From assembly GCA_937886445.1 (NCBI GenBank), contig CALGBY010000071.1:1-16108 (forward strand): a DNA stretch of 16,108 nt. The letters run 5' to 3'. Under the pieces are notes generated by a model. That model was not told the DNA's origin and searched no databases. It saw only the letters and a program-made list of their open reading frames with translations. Source of the stretch: an uncultured Clostridia bacterium (GTDB taxonomy: Bacteria > Bacillota > Clostridia > Christensenellales > Aristaeellaceae). Shown here in pieces: positions 1 through 7,107 of the stretch. A program made the position numbers and the translations under genes. Each line of letters begins with the position of its first letter. Position 1 is the stretch's first letter.

Positions 1-1036
1 AACGGTATTCAGTGTTGTCCACAAGGGTTAGGTTTACTGTGCCGCCGGAAGGGGTAGACAAGGCAGGAGCCGCACCGATGACATGCCGTGTTATGTCATT
101 TCCGCTTGCATCGTTGATTTGGAATCTGCACGTGTCATCCGTAGTTGTGTGTAACAGCTTTATACGTTCAACGTTATTGCCATCTGTGATTCTGATGCCT
201 TTTGCGCCGGCTGTATTGCACTGGATATTGATTTTTCCAACATTCGTACCGTCACGAAGAACAATCTGCGATACTTCACCAGTAATTACATCGGTATTTG
301 CCGCGATAAGCACCCGCGTGTTCCCCGTAGCATTTTCCTTGATGCGGATTATACTTGCTGCGTTGTCTGCGGTGTCGGGTTCGATGGATGTGGTGTACTT
401 GGTGCCGACAGCGCCATTATCCGCGCCTATACCCATAGCCCCGATGGCGGCAGGTGAAATTATTCCCTGAGCAGCGTTTCTGATCTGTTCTTGTAAATCA
501 CCAATCAGGGCTTCCACCTGCGCCTGTAGTTCTGCGGTTGGGATACCTGTCACACCATCCCGCATAAGGCCGCACACCGTTTCATCCATGCGCGTATCGG
601 TCACATGGGATGCAAGTATTGTGGTGCTTCCTGCGGGAACGGACACGGTATAAAGCCCCAATTCATAGACCGTTTCGGTCTGTACAATTGCAGGGGCAAC
701 CGCCGCCGCGCTTGGCGTGCCTGACTTCAAAACAATGCTTGTCGCGTTCGCCGTCTTGCTGAATTGCAGAACGATTCGGTCGACGCGATCAAGAACACCA
801 TCCGCAATCGGGATAGAAATCGGAACAGCTGTGTCATTCAATACGGATTTCCCCTTGAAATCCGCGTTTTTAATCCACGCAAGACCGCTTGAAATCGTCA
901 CTTCGCGCGCCCCGGTAATGGATGCGTCGAAATGCCCGGTTGATGCAAAAACGCCGCTTGTACGCGAACACAGGTAGGTTTCAGCGTCCTTTGCTTCGTA
1001 TTCGATAATATCCAACGGGTATGTAATGATTGACAT
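1..1036 (-). CDS. Upper baseplate / tail fibre-like structural protein (truncated by the left edge)
   Basis: The minus frame is open from an ATG at 1036 to the window edge, giving about 345 residues with no stop, so the C-terminus is missing. It begins MSIITYPLDIIEYEAKDAET. Residues 1-170 form a domain I recognise from baseplate proteins of Clostridia prophages: a YLCSRTSGVF segment, a RVDRIVLQF segment, and a CGLMRDGVTGIPTAEL block near residues 153-168. A short helical, likely oligomerising stretch (AELQAQVEALIGDLQEQIRN) follows, then beta-rich sequence with repeated TDGNN/RDGTN turns typical of fibre or receptor-binding proteins. The start is fixed by a GGAGG site and a TAATG junction in which the upstream baseplate gene's stop overlaps this ATG. 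I infer a peripheral baseplate or host-contact role from position and composition. No enzymatic motif is visible. Confidence 0.75.
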   Translation of the reverse strand, partial: MSIITYPLDIIEYEAKDAETYLCSRTSGVFASTGHFDASITGAREVTISSGLAWIKNADFKGKSVLNDTAVPISIPIADGVLDRVDRIVLQFSKTANATSIVLKSGTPSAAAVAPAIVQTETVYELGLYTVSVPAGSTTILASHVTDTRMDETVCGLMRDGVTGIPTAELQAQVEALIGDLQEQIRNAAQGIISPAAIGAMGIGADNGAVGTKYTTSIEPDTADNAASIIRIKENATGNTRVLIAANTDVITGEVSQIVLRDGTNVGKINIQCNTAGAKGIRITDGNNVERIKLLHTTTDDTCRFQINDASGNDITRHVIGAAPALSTPSGGTVNLTLVDNTEYR

Positions 1037-2022
1037 TAGTACCTCCTAGCAATGATCGGCGTACCCAGTGAAGCGGTACGGGTCAATTTATTGTTTTGGG
1101 ATTTTTCCGTTATACCTGTAATACGCACTTGCGCATCAACGCCAAGTTCTGGGATTTTACACAAGACAAGATCACCAACCTTCCGAGCAGTATCATCCAG
1201 TGAAAAACCTATATTTTCTATGCGGACTTGCTCGGTCAGCTTTTCCAGACCTACGCGTTGAAGCCGTGCAATGTATTCCTCTGACGTTTCCCCTTCATCC
1301 GGTTGTTCCTGCCGCGCATCAACGTACATTTCGCGCCTTTGCTCTGCTGCTGCGTCCGTTGCGCCTGCATAGGTTTCAACGCGATTTGCTCCCTCTCCGG
1401 CTCCGGCCACAAGTGCAACGTTCTTGAAATTCACACCCGAACTCGAATAGGTTATATCGCCCATGTTCCCGTATTTGGTAGAATAACGCGCGTTCGAGTT
1501 GAGCGCGGGCTTGTAACATTCAAATATCAGCTTTTTCGCTGCTGGGTCGTGCCGCATCCTGAATCCCATGTCAGTTTCTGCTGATATTGCAAGGGCATAC
1601 TTTAAAAGTGCGCCGTCAGATATTTGCGGCGCGTATATGTCCGCAAGCCCCTGCGCTTCTCCGGCGTATACGCGCGGCCATGCTTGCATAGCACTTATCA
1701 ACGACAACAGCGCCGCCTCGGCGTTTTGGTTCGAAATAACCCGTGTGCTGACGCGATCGCTCAAGATCCTTGTGCATGCGGAAAAACCATTCGCAACGAT
1801 TTTCCCATCCTTCACCTGTACGGACTTAATCAGCATCAAGGTGTCATGGCCCGTAAGGCCGCAATAAACATCCGGCTGTATCAAATCGAACATATCCTTT
1901 TGATACTGTAATTCGATTTGGAATTTACCTTCTGTGTTATAGCAGTCCTCCCACACCATACTAACCCATGTGCTGATTGCTCCAATGCGCGTCAAAGACA
2001 TGTCGTAAAAACTACATTCCAT
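1036..2022 (-). CDS. Siphovirus Gp37-like baseplate hub / tail protein
   Basis: This 328-residue protein resembles the siphovirus ReqiPepy6 Gp37-like family, which takes the place of the Tal/baseplate hub protein just after the distal tail protein. Visible features are an N-terminal MSLTRIGAISTW beta segment, a long mixed central region, an acidic helical insert (EQPDEGETSEEYIARLQRV) and a C-terminal beta motif (ARKVGDLVLCKIPELGVDAQ) followed by VRITGITEK, typical of the family end. The open frame extends 30 codons further upstream into the distal tail gene. I chose the ATG at 2022 because it is preceded by a GGGGG site and begins MECSFYDMSLTR; it overlaps the upstream gene by 11 bases. The stop is fused (TAATG) to the next gene. 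It probably forms the tail tip through which DNA is ejected. No peptidase motif is seen. Confidence 0.8.
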   Translation of the reverse strand: MECSFYDMSLTRIGAISTWVSMVWEDCYNTEGKFQIELQYQKDMFDLIQPDVYCGLTGHDTLMLIKSVQVKDGKIVANGFSACTRILSDRVSTRVISNQNAEAALLSLISAMQAWPRVYAGEAQGLADIYAPQISDGALLKYALAISAETDMGFRMRHDPAAKKLIFECYKPALNSNARYSTKYGNMGDITYSSSGVNFKNVALVAGAGEGANRVETYAGATDAAAEQRREMYVDARQEQPDEGETSEEYIARLQRVGLEKLTEQVRIENIGFSLDDTARKVGDLVLCKIPELGVDAQVRITGITEKSQNNKLTRTASLGTPIIARRY

Positions 2023-2857
2023 CGTATACCCCCGGATATGCAATGTTGAACGTTGCTTCAACCGATAGATTGTCAACGCCCGTGCCTGCATACATCTTCC
2101 ACACGTTATCACCGCTTCGGATTGTGAAAAGGTTGGAATCGTACTTTAAAAGCCCGAAAATGTCTGTTGCAACGCCGCCAGAGAGCTTTTCAACGCGCAG
2201 CCTACCCGAATCCCTGTACATGCGTATAGCGTCCCCTACGGTCAAATTTGCTGTGATTTCGATGAACTCCTGCGTGTTTATGTCAAGCACGCCGCAGGTC
2301 GTAACATCGCCGGTTGCAGCGAACTCCAATTCAAAATCGCTGGTATCTTCGCCTGGGTTATACACGTTAATGAATGCGCTTGGGTTCTTCGTGCCGAATT
2401 TGTGGGTAGTAAATGTTGTTGGGAAAGAAAAGGCCGGAATAATCCGGCCTATTGAGTAACTCGACTGCCGCGCCGCGTACCAGTACGGAGACGGGCAATA
2501 CAGCATCATGGAAAATTCTGCGTCCTGATCGTCTACCGATATAGCGGGCGTTTTCTTCACCACGGCATTGCAATAGTATTTGTCGTTGAAATACAGCTTG
2601 CCGCTTGCGAATGGAGAAAACACGGTCAGCATGCGCTTTTTCAGCGAATTTGCTTCGCCGATGATCGTTCCCTTAATGGTGCGCGAAACACCTTTCATGC
2701 CCCGCGTTTGGATTGTATCACCGATTTGTTGAAACCCCTGATTTGTGCCGATCTGCACATCAAGTTCGGACAGCGGTGATATGTCAAGGATGGTGCTATA
2801 TTCCAACCCAAAATTGAACACATCGCCGTTGCTTTTCACGAACTTTGCATTATACAC
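2012..2857 (-). CDS. Distal tail (Dit-like) protein
   Basis: This 281-residue protein belongs to the siphovirus distal tail family. The N-terminal half shows the usual Dit pattern: MYNAKFVKSNGDVFNFG, then GMKGVSRTIKGTIIG, and SPYWYA near residue 130. The C-terminal half is a second beta domain with a galectin-like, carbohydrate-module look (EFAATGDVTTCGVLDINTQE). Dit forms the ring joining the tail tube to the baseplate hub, consistent with its place between the tape measure and the Gp37-like gene. The start is GTG at 2857, overlapping the tape measure gene by 8 bases. The nearby ATG at 2850 is in another frame. A purine-rich AGGAAAGGG lies about 15 bases upstream, somewhat far. Family assignment is firm by order and sequence; the sugar-binding idea for the C-terminal half is only inference. 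Confidence 0.85.
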   Translation of the reverse strand: MYNAKFVKSNGDVFNFGLEYSTILDISPLSELDVQIGTNQGFQQIGDTIQTRGMKGVSRTIKGTIIGEANSLKKRMLTVFSPFASGKLYFNDKYYCNAVVKKTPAISVDDQDAEFSMMLYCPSPYWYAARQSSYSIGRIIPAFSFPTTFTTHKFGTKNPSAFINVYNPGEDTSDFELEFAATGDVTTCGVLDINTQEFIEITANLTVGDAIRMYRDSGRLRVEKLSGGVATDIFGLLKYDSNLFTIRSGDNVWKMYAGTGVDNLSVEATFNIAYPGVYDGM

Positions 2858-4847
2858 CCGTTAGCACCGCCCTTTCCTGATACCATACGGCTTCTTGCAT
2901 TAAGTCCGCTGCCGTTTTTGCTTCGCTGCTGATGTACTGGACGACAGAGACAGTTGGGCGCACTTTGCCCTTCCGTAGATCGTCAGCCTGTTTTGCGGGT
3001 ACTACCATTTCGCCACGGTGCAGTTCCGCGATGTAGCCATCAAACGGAACATAGTTTAGGCCGGACGCATGGGAACCTTGTGTTTTCGGCTTGTTAACAT
3101 GAATGATTTTCTTCCCGCTTGCGGAAGTGGATGTCTCAAACAGGCTGTCCCACTCGCCGGTAAACCATGCTTTGATAGCTGCCCACGCTTCCTTTAATCC
3201 GCTCCACAGGTCATCCAATGCCTGTTTCCCGGCCTCTTTCAATCTAGGCCCCACATCCATGCACCATTGCACAAAGTCATCCCACGCATTTGTTGCCCAT
3301 GTTTCAACGTCTTTCCACTTTTCTTTTATTCCTTCAAGTAGCTTTCTGAACCACTCCTTTGCCGCTTCCTTGAACTCCGGCCATTTTTCCTTTATCTTTT
3401 CTGCAAGGTCAATAACGGTATTCACGACAGCCTTAATCAGGCTAAGAACAATCTCGGGCAATGCAGCAACAAGCGCAAAAACGATCTGAACGGCCGCTTC
3501 GATGAATAGCCCAACGTTGTTTATAATCACATCCACGACCATCATGATAATGTCCGGCAGTGCTTCGATGAGTGATACAATGATCTCCGGCAGCGCCTGC
3601 ACGATTCCAAGCACAAGTTGTATTGCACCTTGAATTAAGATCGGAATATTTTCTATGAGCGCAGTGCATATCGACTGGATGACCGTAGGCAGTGCATCGA
3701 CTATTGCAACGATTATTGTTGGTAGCGCGTTTGCTATGCCTACAATCAGCGCCACAATGCCACCTATCAGCGCAGGAAGCAATGCTGGTAGTGCATTTAC
3801 GATCGTTTCAATCAGCATTGGGAGCATGTCCGTTATCATCGTTATAAAGCCAGGCCACGCCTCCACAACTCCAACCACCAAATCAGTTGCAGCGCTTACA
3901 AGAACCGGCAATGTAGATTTAATTAGCCCGGGTAATTCCTTCGTAAGAACTGACGCAAGCTTAGGGATGGCCTTCCCAATCCCGCTAATAACCGTCGTTA
4001 TGCGTGGGATGAGATTCCCGGCAGCTGTTCCAACGCTATCCGTGAAATTGGTTATAAGCACATCCAAATCCTGTGTATCATCTGCAAATCCAGTAGACAG
4101 ATTCGTCCATGCCGCCTTTGCGGACGCTAAGCTACCTTGAATTGTGGTGCTTGCTTCCAACGCCGTTGTGCCAGTAATGCCCATTTCGGTTTGAACGATG
4201 TGGATTGCGTCAACGATATCCGCATAGGATGAAATGTCGAACTTCAAGCCGGAAAGCTTTTCAGCATCGGATAGAAGTCGCTGCATTTCCTCCTTTGTGC
4301 CACCGTAACCAAGCTTCAAATTGTCCAGCATGGTGTAATTTTGCTTCGCAAAACCTTGATATGCGTTTTGTATGCTCTCCATCGCCGTACCCATTTTGTT
4401 GGCATTATCCGACATGTCTGTTATGGCCATGTCGGCGTATCGCGCCGCGGCTTCGGTGTCTTGCCCAAGGCTTTGCAGCAGGGATGCGGAAAAACTTGTG
4501 ACGGTGTTCATGTACTGGTTCGCAGACAGCCCAGCCGTTTTATATGCGTTATTGGCATATCCAATCACAGCATTAGCAGAACCTTTGAACAGCGTTTCAA
4601 CACCGCCTACAAGCTGTTCGTATTCGGCATAGTTTGCAATGGATTGTTTCGTCAGTGCTACAACACCAGCAGCAGCAGCCCCAAGCGCGGAAGCCCCCAC
4701 CTTTGCGGCAGTGGCAAGACCGCCCTTAATCTTGTCGGCAAATGTGCTTGTTTTTCCGCTTGCTTCTTCAAGCCCGTTTTCGTAATCCTCTGTATTCAGC
4801 GATATCTTTGCGAAAAGGTTGAATAAATCTATTTCATTCACCCCCAA
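2850..4847 (-). CDS. Tail tape measure protein
   Basis: This 665-residue protein sets tail length and is threaded inside the tail tube. The N-terminus (IDLFNLFAKISLNTEDYENG, then a GLATAAKVGASALGAAAAG stretch) and residues 70-250 (YAEYEQLVGGVETLF, MESIQNAYQGFAKQNYTMLD) are typical of the phage tail tape measure family. Residues 330-483 are a long hydrophobic 11-residue repeat array rich in ALPxII. The C-terminus carries ASGLNYVPFDGYIAELHRGE, the usual end motif. By the rule of thumb of 0.15 nm per residue it would give a tail of about 100 nm. The start is uncertain: TTG at 4847 or GTG at 4841. Both overlap the upstream frameshift ORF, neither has a good Shine-Dalgarno, and coupling is likely. 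No lytic transglycosylase or peptidase domain is apparent. Confidence 0.92.
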   Translation of the reverse strand: MGVNEIDLFNLFAKISLNTEDYENGLEEASGKTSTFADKIKGGLATAAKVGASALGAAAAGVVALTKQSIANYAEYEQLVGGVETLFKGSANAVIGYANNAYKTAGLSANQYMNTVTSFSASLLQSLGQDTEAAARYADMAITDMSDNANKMGTAMESIQNAYQGFAKQNYTMLDNLKLGYGGTKEEMQRLLSDAEKLSGLKFDISSYADIVDAIHIVQTEMGITGTTALEASTTIQGSLASAKAAWTNLSTGFADDTQDLDVLITNFTDSVGTAAGNLIPRITTVISGIGKAIPKLASVLTKELPGLIKSTLPVLVSAATDLVVGVVEAWPGFITMITDMLPMLIETIVNALPALLPALIGGIVALIVGIANALPTIIVAIVDALPTVIQSICTALIENIPILIQGAIQLVLGIVQALPEIIVSLIEALPDIIMMVVDVIINNVGLFIEAAVQIVFALVAALPEIVLSLIKAVVNTVIDLAEKIKEKWPEFKEAAKEWFRKLLEGIKEKWKDVETWATNAWDDFVQWCMDVGPRLKEAGKQALDDLWSGLKEAWAAIKAWFTGEWDSLFETSTSASGKKIIHVNKPKTQGSHASGLNYVPFDGYIAELHRGEMVVPAKQADDLRKGKVRPTVSVVQYISSEAKTAADLMQEAVWYQERAVLTGV
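3399..3860 (-). repeat. Tape measure hendecad (11-residue) repeat array
   Basis: Fourteen consecutive 11-residue units can be laid end to end in tape measure residues 330-483 without a gap. Examples are ALPTIIVAIVD, ALPTVIQSICT, ALPEIIVSLIE and ALPDIIMMVVD. Units of the ALPxII type recur at 44 residues (four units): ALPTII, then ALPEII, then ALPEIV. The array is degenerate at the DNA level. It lies in the middle of the tape measure, where such proteins often have a hydrophobic segment. Confidence 0.75.
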
Positions 4848-5133
4848 TCGTGCGCAATTTTAATTTCATGTGTTCGATTACATCATCACCCGTTCGGGTA
4901 TCTTCGGGTTTTGGGTTTATAAGGTCGATATACCGCACTTTAATGCAGTACCCGCCCTGTCTTGCGGTGTTTTTGCAGATGGTTTTCAGCGTGTCGGTAA
5001 CATATACGCGGTACGCTTCGGCGTGTTCGTCGCGTTTTAAGACCGCAGGAAGTGCGGCAATGCACGAACGCGCCGAAAAGCCGCGCAGGGACAACAAGGC
5101 GAGCGTTACGCGCTCGCCTCCTGCTGCCCCCAC
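4834..5133 (-). CDS. Tail assembly chaperone, frameshift (T-like) extension
   Basis: This 99-codon reading frame lies in the -1 frame relative to the preceding chaperone gene, overlaps its end, and lacks a convincing start. The only nearby candidate is a GTG at 5133 with no ribosome binding site. The sequence AEAYRVYVTDTLKTICKNTA followed by RYIDLINPKPEDTRTGDDVIE is the type of small protein found between chaperone and tape measure genes in Clostridia phages, the equivalent of lambda's T part of gpGT. A T-TTT-TTC heptamer at 5145-5139 is placed exactly where a -1 slip would join the frames. The fusion would have 112 residues of the first frame plus 101 of this one (213 in total), resuming with Gln-Ile-Val-Gly. 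The fused protein is expected to bind the tape measure during tail assembly. It overlaps the tape measure start by 14 bases. Confidence 0.8.
   Translation of the reverse strand: MGAAGGERVTLALLSLRGFSARSCIAALPAVLKRDEHAEAYRVYVTDTLKTICKNTARQGGYCIKVRYIDLINPKPEDTRTGDDVIEHMKLKLRTIGGE
5097..5119 (-). promoter_or_regulatory. Hairpin downstream of the frameshift site, zero-frame stop in its loop
   Basis: AGGCGAGCG (minus strand, from 5119) and CGCTCGCCT form a perfect 9-bp stem with a 5-base loop, CGTAA. The loop contains the UAA stop of the unshifted chaperone. It begins 19 bases after the slippery heptamer, which is longer than the usual 5-9 base spacer, so its role as a stimulator is uncertain. Confidence 0.5.
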
Positions 5134-5474
5134 GATTTGAAAAAATCGGCCAGTTCCTTGTCCTTCGCCAGTTCGCGAATTTGAAGAATGGTTTTTAGGA
5201 TGTTTTGACGCGTGATTGTTTCGACATCCGTTTCATTCAGTGCTGCAAGGATGCCGAACACATCCTGTCGATGGTCTTTCAGCACAATCGGTACAATGGC
5301 CGCGATTTTCTTTGCGCCAATCGTGTAAATCTCTGCAACGCTCTTGTCACCCGCGCCAACTTCGGTTTTCAGCGCATCAAGCAGCGCCTTATCCCCGGTC
5401 AGGTTGGCAACATACGGCGTGATTTCACACAGCACATCTGCCGCGCGTTCGGTCGAAAGTTCGGACAGCTTCAT
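5106..5474 (-). CDS. Tail assembly chaperone (G-like)
   Basis: This 122-residue, mostly helical, acidic protein begins MKLSELSTERAADVLCEITP and ends with FKSWGQQEASA. Length, position between tail tube and tape measure, and the following -1 frame reading frame identify it as the tail assembly chaperone, equivalent to lambda gpG. It is made in excess, and a minor frameshifted form carries the extension. Such proteins coat the tape measure until the tube polymerises around it and are absent from the mature tail. The ATG at 5474 is joined to the tail tube stop as TAATG and has a GGAGGG site about 10 bases upstream. The frameshift heptamer is at codons 110-112. Confidence 0.8.
   Translation of the reverse strand: MKLSELSTERAADVLCEITPYVANLTGDKALLDALKTEVGAGDKSVAEIYTIGAKKIAAIVPIVLKDHRQDVFGILAALNETDVETITRQNILKTILQIRELAKDKELADFFKSWGQQEASA
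5139..5145 (-). promoter_or_regulatory. Programmed -1 ribosomal frameshift slippery heptamer T-TTT-TTC
   Basis: On the minus strand the zero-frame codons GAT-TTT-TTC contain T-TTT-TTC, a canonical X-XXY-YYZ heptamer. Both tRNAs can re-pair in the -1 frame (TTT-TTT). It lies 30 bases before the zero-frame stop, and the -1 frame continues into the 4834-5133 reading frame. Siphovirus tail chaperone genes are well known to use this device. Confidence 0.75.
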
Positions 5475-6055
5475 TACTTACCACCCTCCGTAGCTGGATT
5501 TATTGAATAGAATACCATCGGCACAACACTCTGTGCATTAATGCTGACATGCCCAGTCAGTTCAACTGATACCTGCCCCTTTCCGTTCTTGGTGGTCTGA
5601 ATGGTAAATCCGCCAGTAGACAGCGCATTTTTCAGCTGAATAGCCACACACCCGCCATCCGCGCGGTCACCAACCCACCAAATATCGGAAAAGTCAGTCT
5701 GTGCAAGGTCCCTGCGCGGCGCGATCTTGGTTGTGTCAACACTGTCGATATCCGCAGCACCCAAAGCCAGATTGATATTTGCCGCTGATGTGCCTAAGGA
5801 CGTGAATGCCATTTTGCAGTTCCATCCGTCCAAGTGCTTGAGTTCTTTTGTGTTGTTGGGGCAGTTGTCCACATCCTCGCCAAGGTCAGAATACGTTGGA
5901 ACGCAGGATGCATTAATCCCGCCTGTGGTGGCGCATATAATATCTGCGTCATCGGGCGCTGCCACTTGCGCCGGATTAAATGTTTTCAATAGCACGCCTG
6001 CGTCAAGTTGAAGCCCGTCAAAGGTATCCTGAGGGATAACAGTAAATTTACCCAT
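5474..6055 (-). CDS. Major tail tube protein
   Basis: This 193-residue protein resembles major tail proteins of Bacillota siphoviruses. It begins MGKFTVIPQDTFDGLQLDAG, has a central GWNCKMAFTSLG segment, an SDIWWVGDRADGG segment, and a C-terminal VSVELTGHVSINAQSVVPMV strand typical of tube proteins. It would form the stacked hexameric rings of the tail tube around the tape measure. The start is clear: an AGGAGG site lies directly upstream of the ATG at 6055. It sits between the tail terminator and chaperone genes as expected, and its stop overlaps the chaperone start. Ten bases separate it from the previous gene, one of the few non-overlapping junctions, as may suit a highly expressed gene. 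Confidence 0.88.
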   Translation of the reverse strand: MGKFTVIPQDTFDGLQLDAGVLLKTFNPAQVAAPDDADIICATTGGINASCVPTYSDLGEDVDNCPNNTKELKHLDGWNCKMAFTSLGTSAANINLALGAADIDSVDTTKIAPRRDLAQTDFSDIWWVGDRADGGCVAIQLKNALSTGGFTIQTTKNGKGQVSVELTGHVSINAQSVVPMVFYSINPATEGGK

Positions 6056-6065
6056 GTAAATCCTC

Positions 6066-6437
6066 CTAGTTCAGTGTTAGGTATTCGGCGGTAACGTTGA
6101 TGTACCGCCGTTTAATCAGTTTGTCGGAATCGTCCGTGATATTTTGACACCACGGCGATCCGCGTTTAAGCCATATATACCCACCATCACAAGGCAGAAC
6201 CTTGCCACCGTAGCCGATGGCCGCAGAAAGTTCTTCGGCCTTGTCGTTTGCGGGTTTTTGGCTTGCGCCGTAGTACCACAGGTTGACGGTCAAGCCAACC
6301 TCCCCGCCATCCCATGCATCTACGGTCATTTCATAGGTCAACCACGGGAATTCAGTGTCTTCCGGCACGGAAGATGCAGCGTATGCCGTAATCCCAAACG
6401 ATTCAAAAAACGCTTGAAGCGCTGCCGCTTTTGTCAT
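6066..6437 (-). CDS. Tail terminator / tail completion protein
   Basis: This 123-residue protein begins MTKAAALQAFFESFGITAYA. It contains FPWLTYEMTVDAWDGGEVGL, VNLWYYG and a C-terminal RRYINVTAEYL strand, a pattern seen in tail completion proteins that cap the tail tube at the head-proximal end (the SPP1 gp17 / lambda gpU position). The frame is open further upstream to an ATG at 6458. I prefer the ATG at 6437 because it forms an ATGA overlap with the stop of the upstream gene and has an AGGGG site at suitable distance. Position directly before the tail tube gene supports the call. The beta-strand resemblance is recognised by eye only. Confidence 0.75.
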   Translation of the reverse strand: MTKAAALQAFFESFGITAYAASSVPEDTEFPWLTYEMTVDAWDGGEVGLTVNLWYYGASQKPANDKAEELSAAIGYGGKVLPCDGGYIWLKRGSPWCQNITDDSDKLIKRRYINVTAEYLTLN

Positions 6438-6763
6438 AACGCCCCTGCTTCCTGCCATGCCTTGAACAACTTCGGCCCTTGTATGGCTATCCAGTCAACA
6501 AGCTCTTCGTTTTGCGCCCAACCGCTATTTTCCGCAAGGCCGCTTTCGAACAGAAAAGCATGAACTATTTCGTGGCGCAGAACTTTCTTCGTCTGCAACA
6601 AAAGATTTCTTTTTGAATCTTCGGAAGATACGGTTTTGTAATCTTCCGCAAAAATTTCTTTTGAAGTATCATCGCAGAAGCCATCTTTATTTTTAAGCCG
6701 TGGTTCTTGTGCTTCGTTCGTTACCATGACGGCATAATCGGAACCCAATACATTCACGATCAT
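6434..6763 (-). CDS. Small zincin-like (HEXXH) phage protein
   Basis: This 109-residue protein has a metallopeptidase signature, LRHEIVHAFLFESGL, with His64, Glu65 and His68. Glu86 or Glu87 in a following NEELVDW motif is a plausible third zinc ligand, as in compact ImmA-, SprT- and gluzincin-type folds. The N-terminal half contains GFCDDTSKEIFAE and basic stretches without recognised domains. It lies between head closure and tail terminator genes and is coupled to both by ATGA overlaps (6760-6763 and 6434-6437). I have seen similar small HEXXH proteins in neck gene clusters of Clostridia phages, but the substrate and even activity are unknown. It could process a structural protein, act on a host protein, or be a structural remnant of a protease fold. 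The motif is certain; the function is not. Confidence 0.75.
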   Translation of the reverse strand: MIVNVLGSDYAVMVTNEAQEPRLKNKDGFCDDTSKEIFAEDYKTVSSEDSKRNLLLQTKKVLRHEIVHAFLFESGLAENSGWAQNEELVDWIAIQGPKLFKAWQEAGAL

Positions 6764-7107
6764 GGCAGCTCCCTCCGTTCAGCCGTGAAGTATTTCAGCT
6801 TCAAGGTGGATGATCTTGGGGATTGCTTTTCCTCCGGGTTTGACGTGACACGGTACGTTTCGCCCGTTGCGGTATCCCGGAAATAGTCGTTGTATTCGAT
6901 TGGGACTGCCTTATCAACAAGGGCGGAATACACGCTTGTTACTCCCTCCTTTTCGGCCCTGCGGGCTTCCATGGAAGTGTCAAGCGCTTGGTGATTCGTG
7001 AAGGTTATACCGTCAGCCCATGCAACTGTATAACCGCCCTCGCCGTCATCCGTGCGCGTTTTTTCCAACAGGACGCATGAGCGCCCGAAATCATCCAACA
7101 GGCTCAC
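6760..7107 (-). CDS. Head closure (head-tail joining) protein
   Basis: This 115-residue protein resembles the phage head-tail joining / SPP1 gp16-like head closure family. It begins SLLDDFGRSCVLLEKTRTDD, with GEGGYTVAWADGITF, then IEYNDYFRDTATGETYRVTS, and ends in a KLKYFTAERRELP strand. It would form the ring that seals the portal after packaging and docks the tail. The frame is open to an ATG at 7134. I chose GTG at 7107 because it makes a GTGA overlap with the upstream stop, has an AGGGGG site 7 bases away, and gives the usual MSLLDDF start. Its own stop overlaps the zincin-like gene by ATGA. Confidence 0.78.
   Translation of the reverse strand: MSLLDDFGRSCVLLEKTRTDDGEGGYTVAWADGITFTNHQALDTSMEARRAEKEGVTSVYSALVDKAVPIEYNDYFRDTATGETYRVTSNPEEKQSPRSSTLKLKYFTAERRELP

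Noticed and set aside
12..977. Plus-strand open frames in the first kilobase
   Set aside because: The minus frame is open through the whole interval from a well-supported ATG at 1036 and encodes a recognisable baseplate-type protein.
5131..5133. GTG as an independent start of the second chaperone frame
   Set aside because: No Shine-Dalgarno upstream (the preceding bases are T-rich), while a correctly phased slippery heptamer lies just before it.
6434..6763. Calling the HEXXH protein an endolysin or a prohead protease
   Set aside because: It is too short, lacks a cell wall binding part, and prohead proteases are serine-type and lie before the capsid gene.
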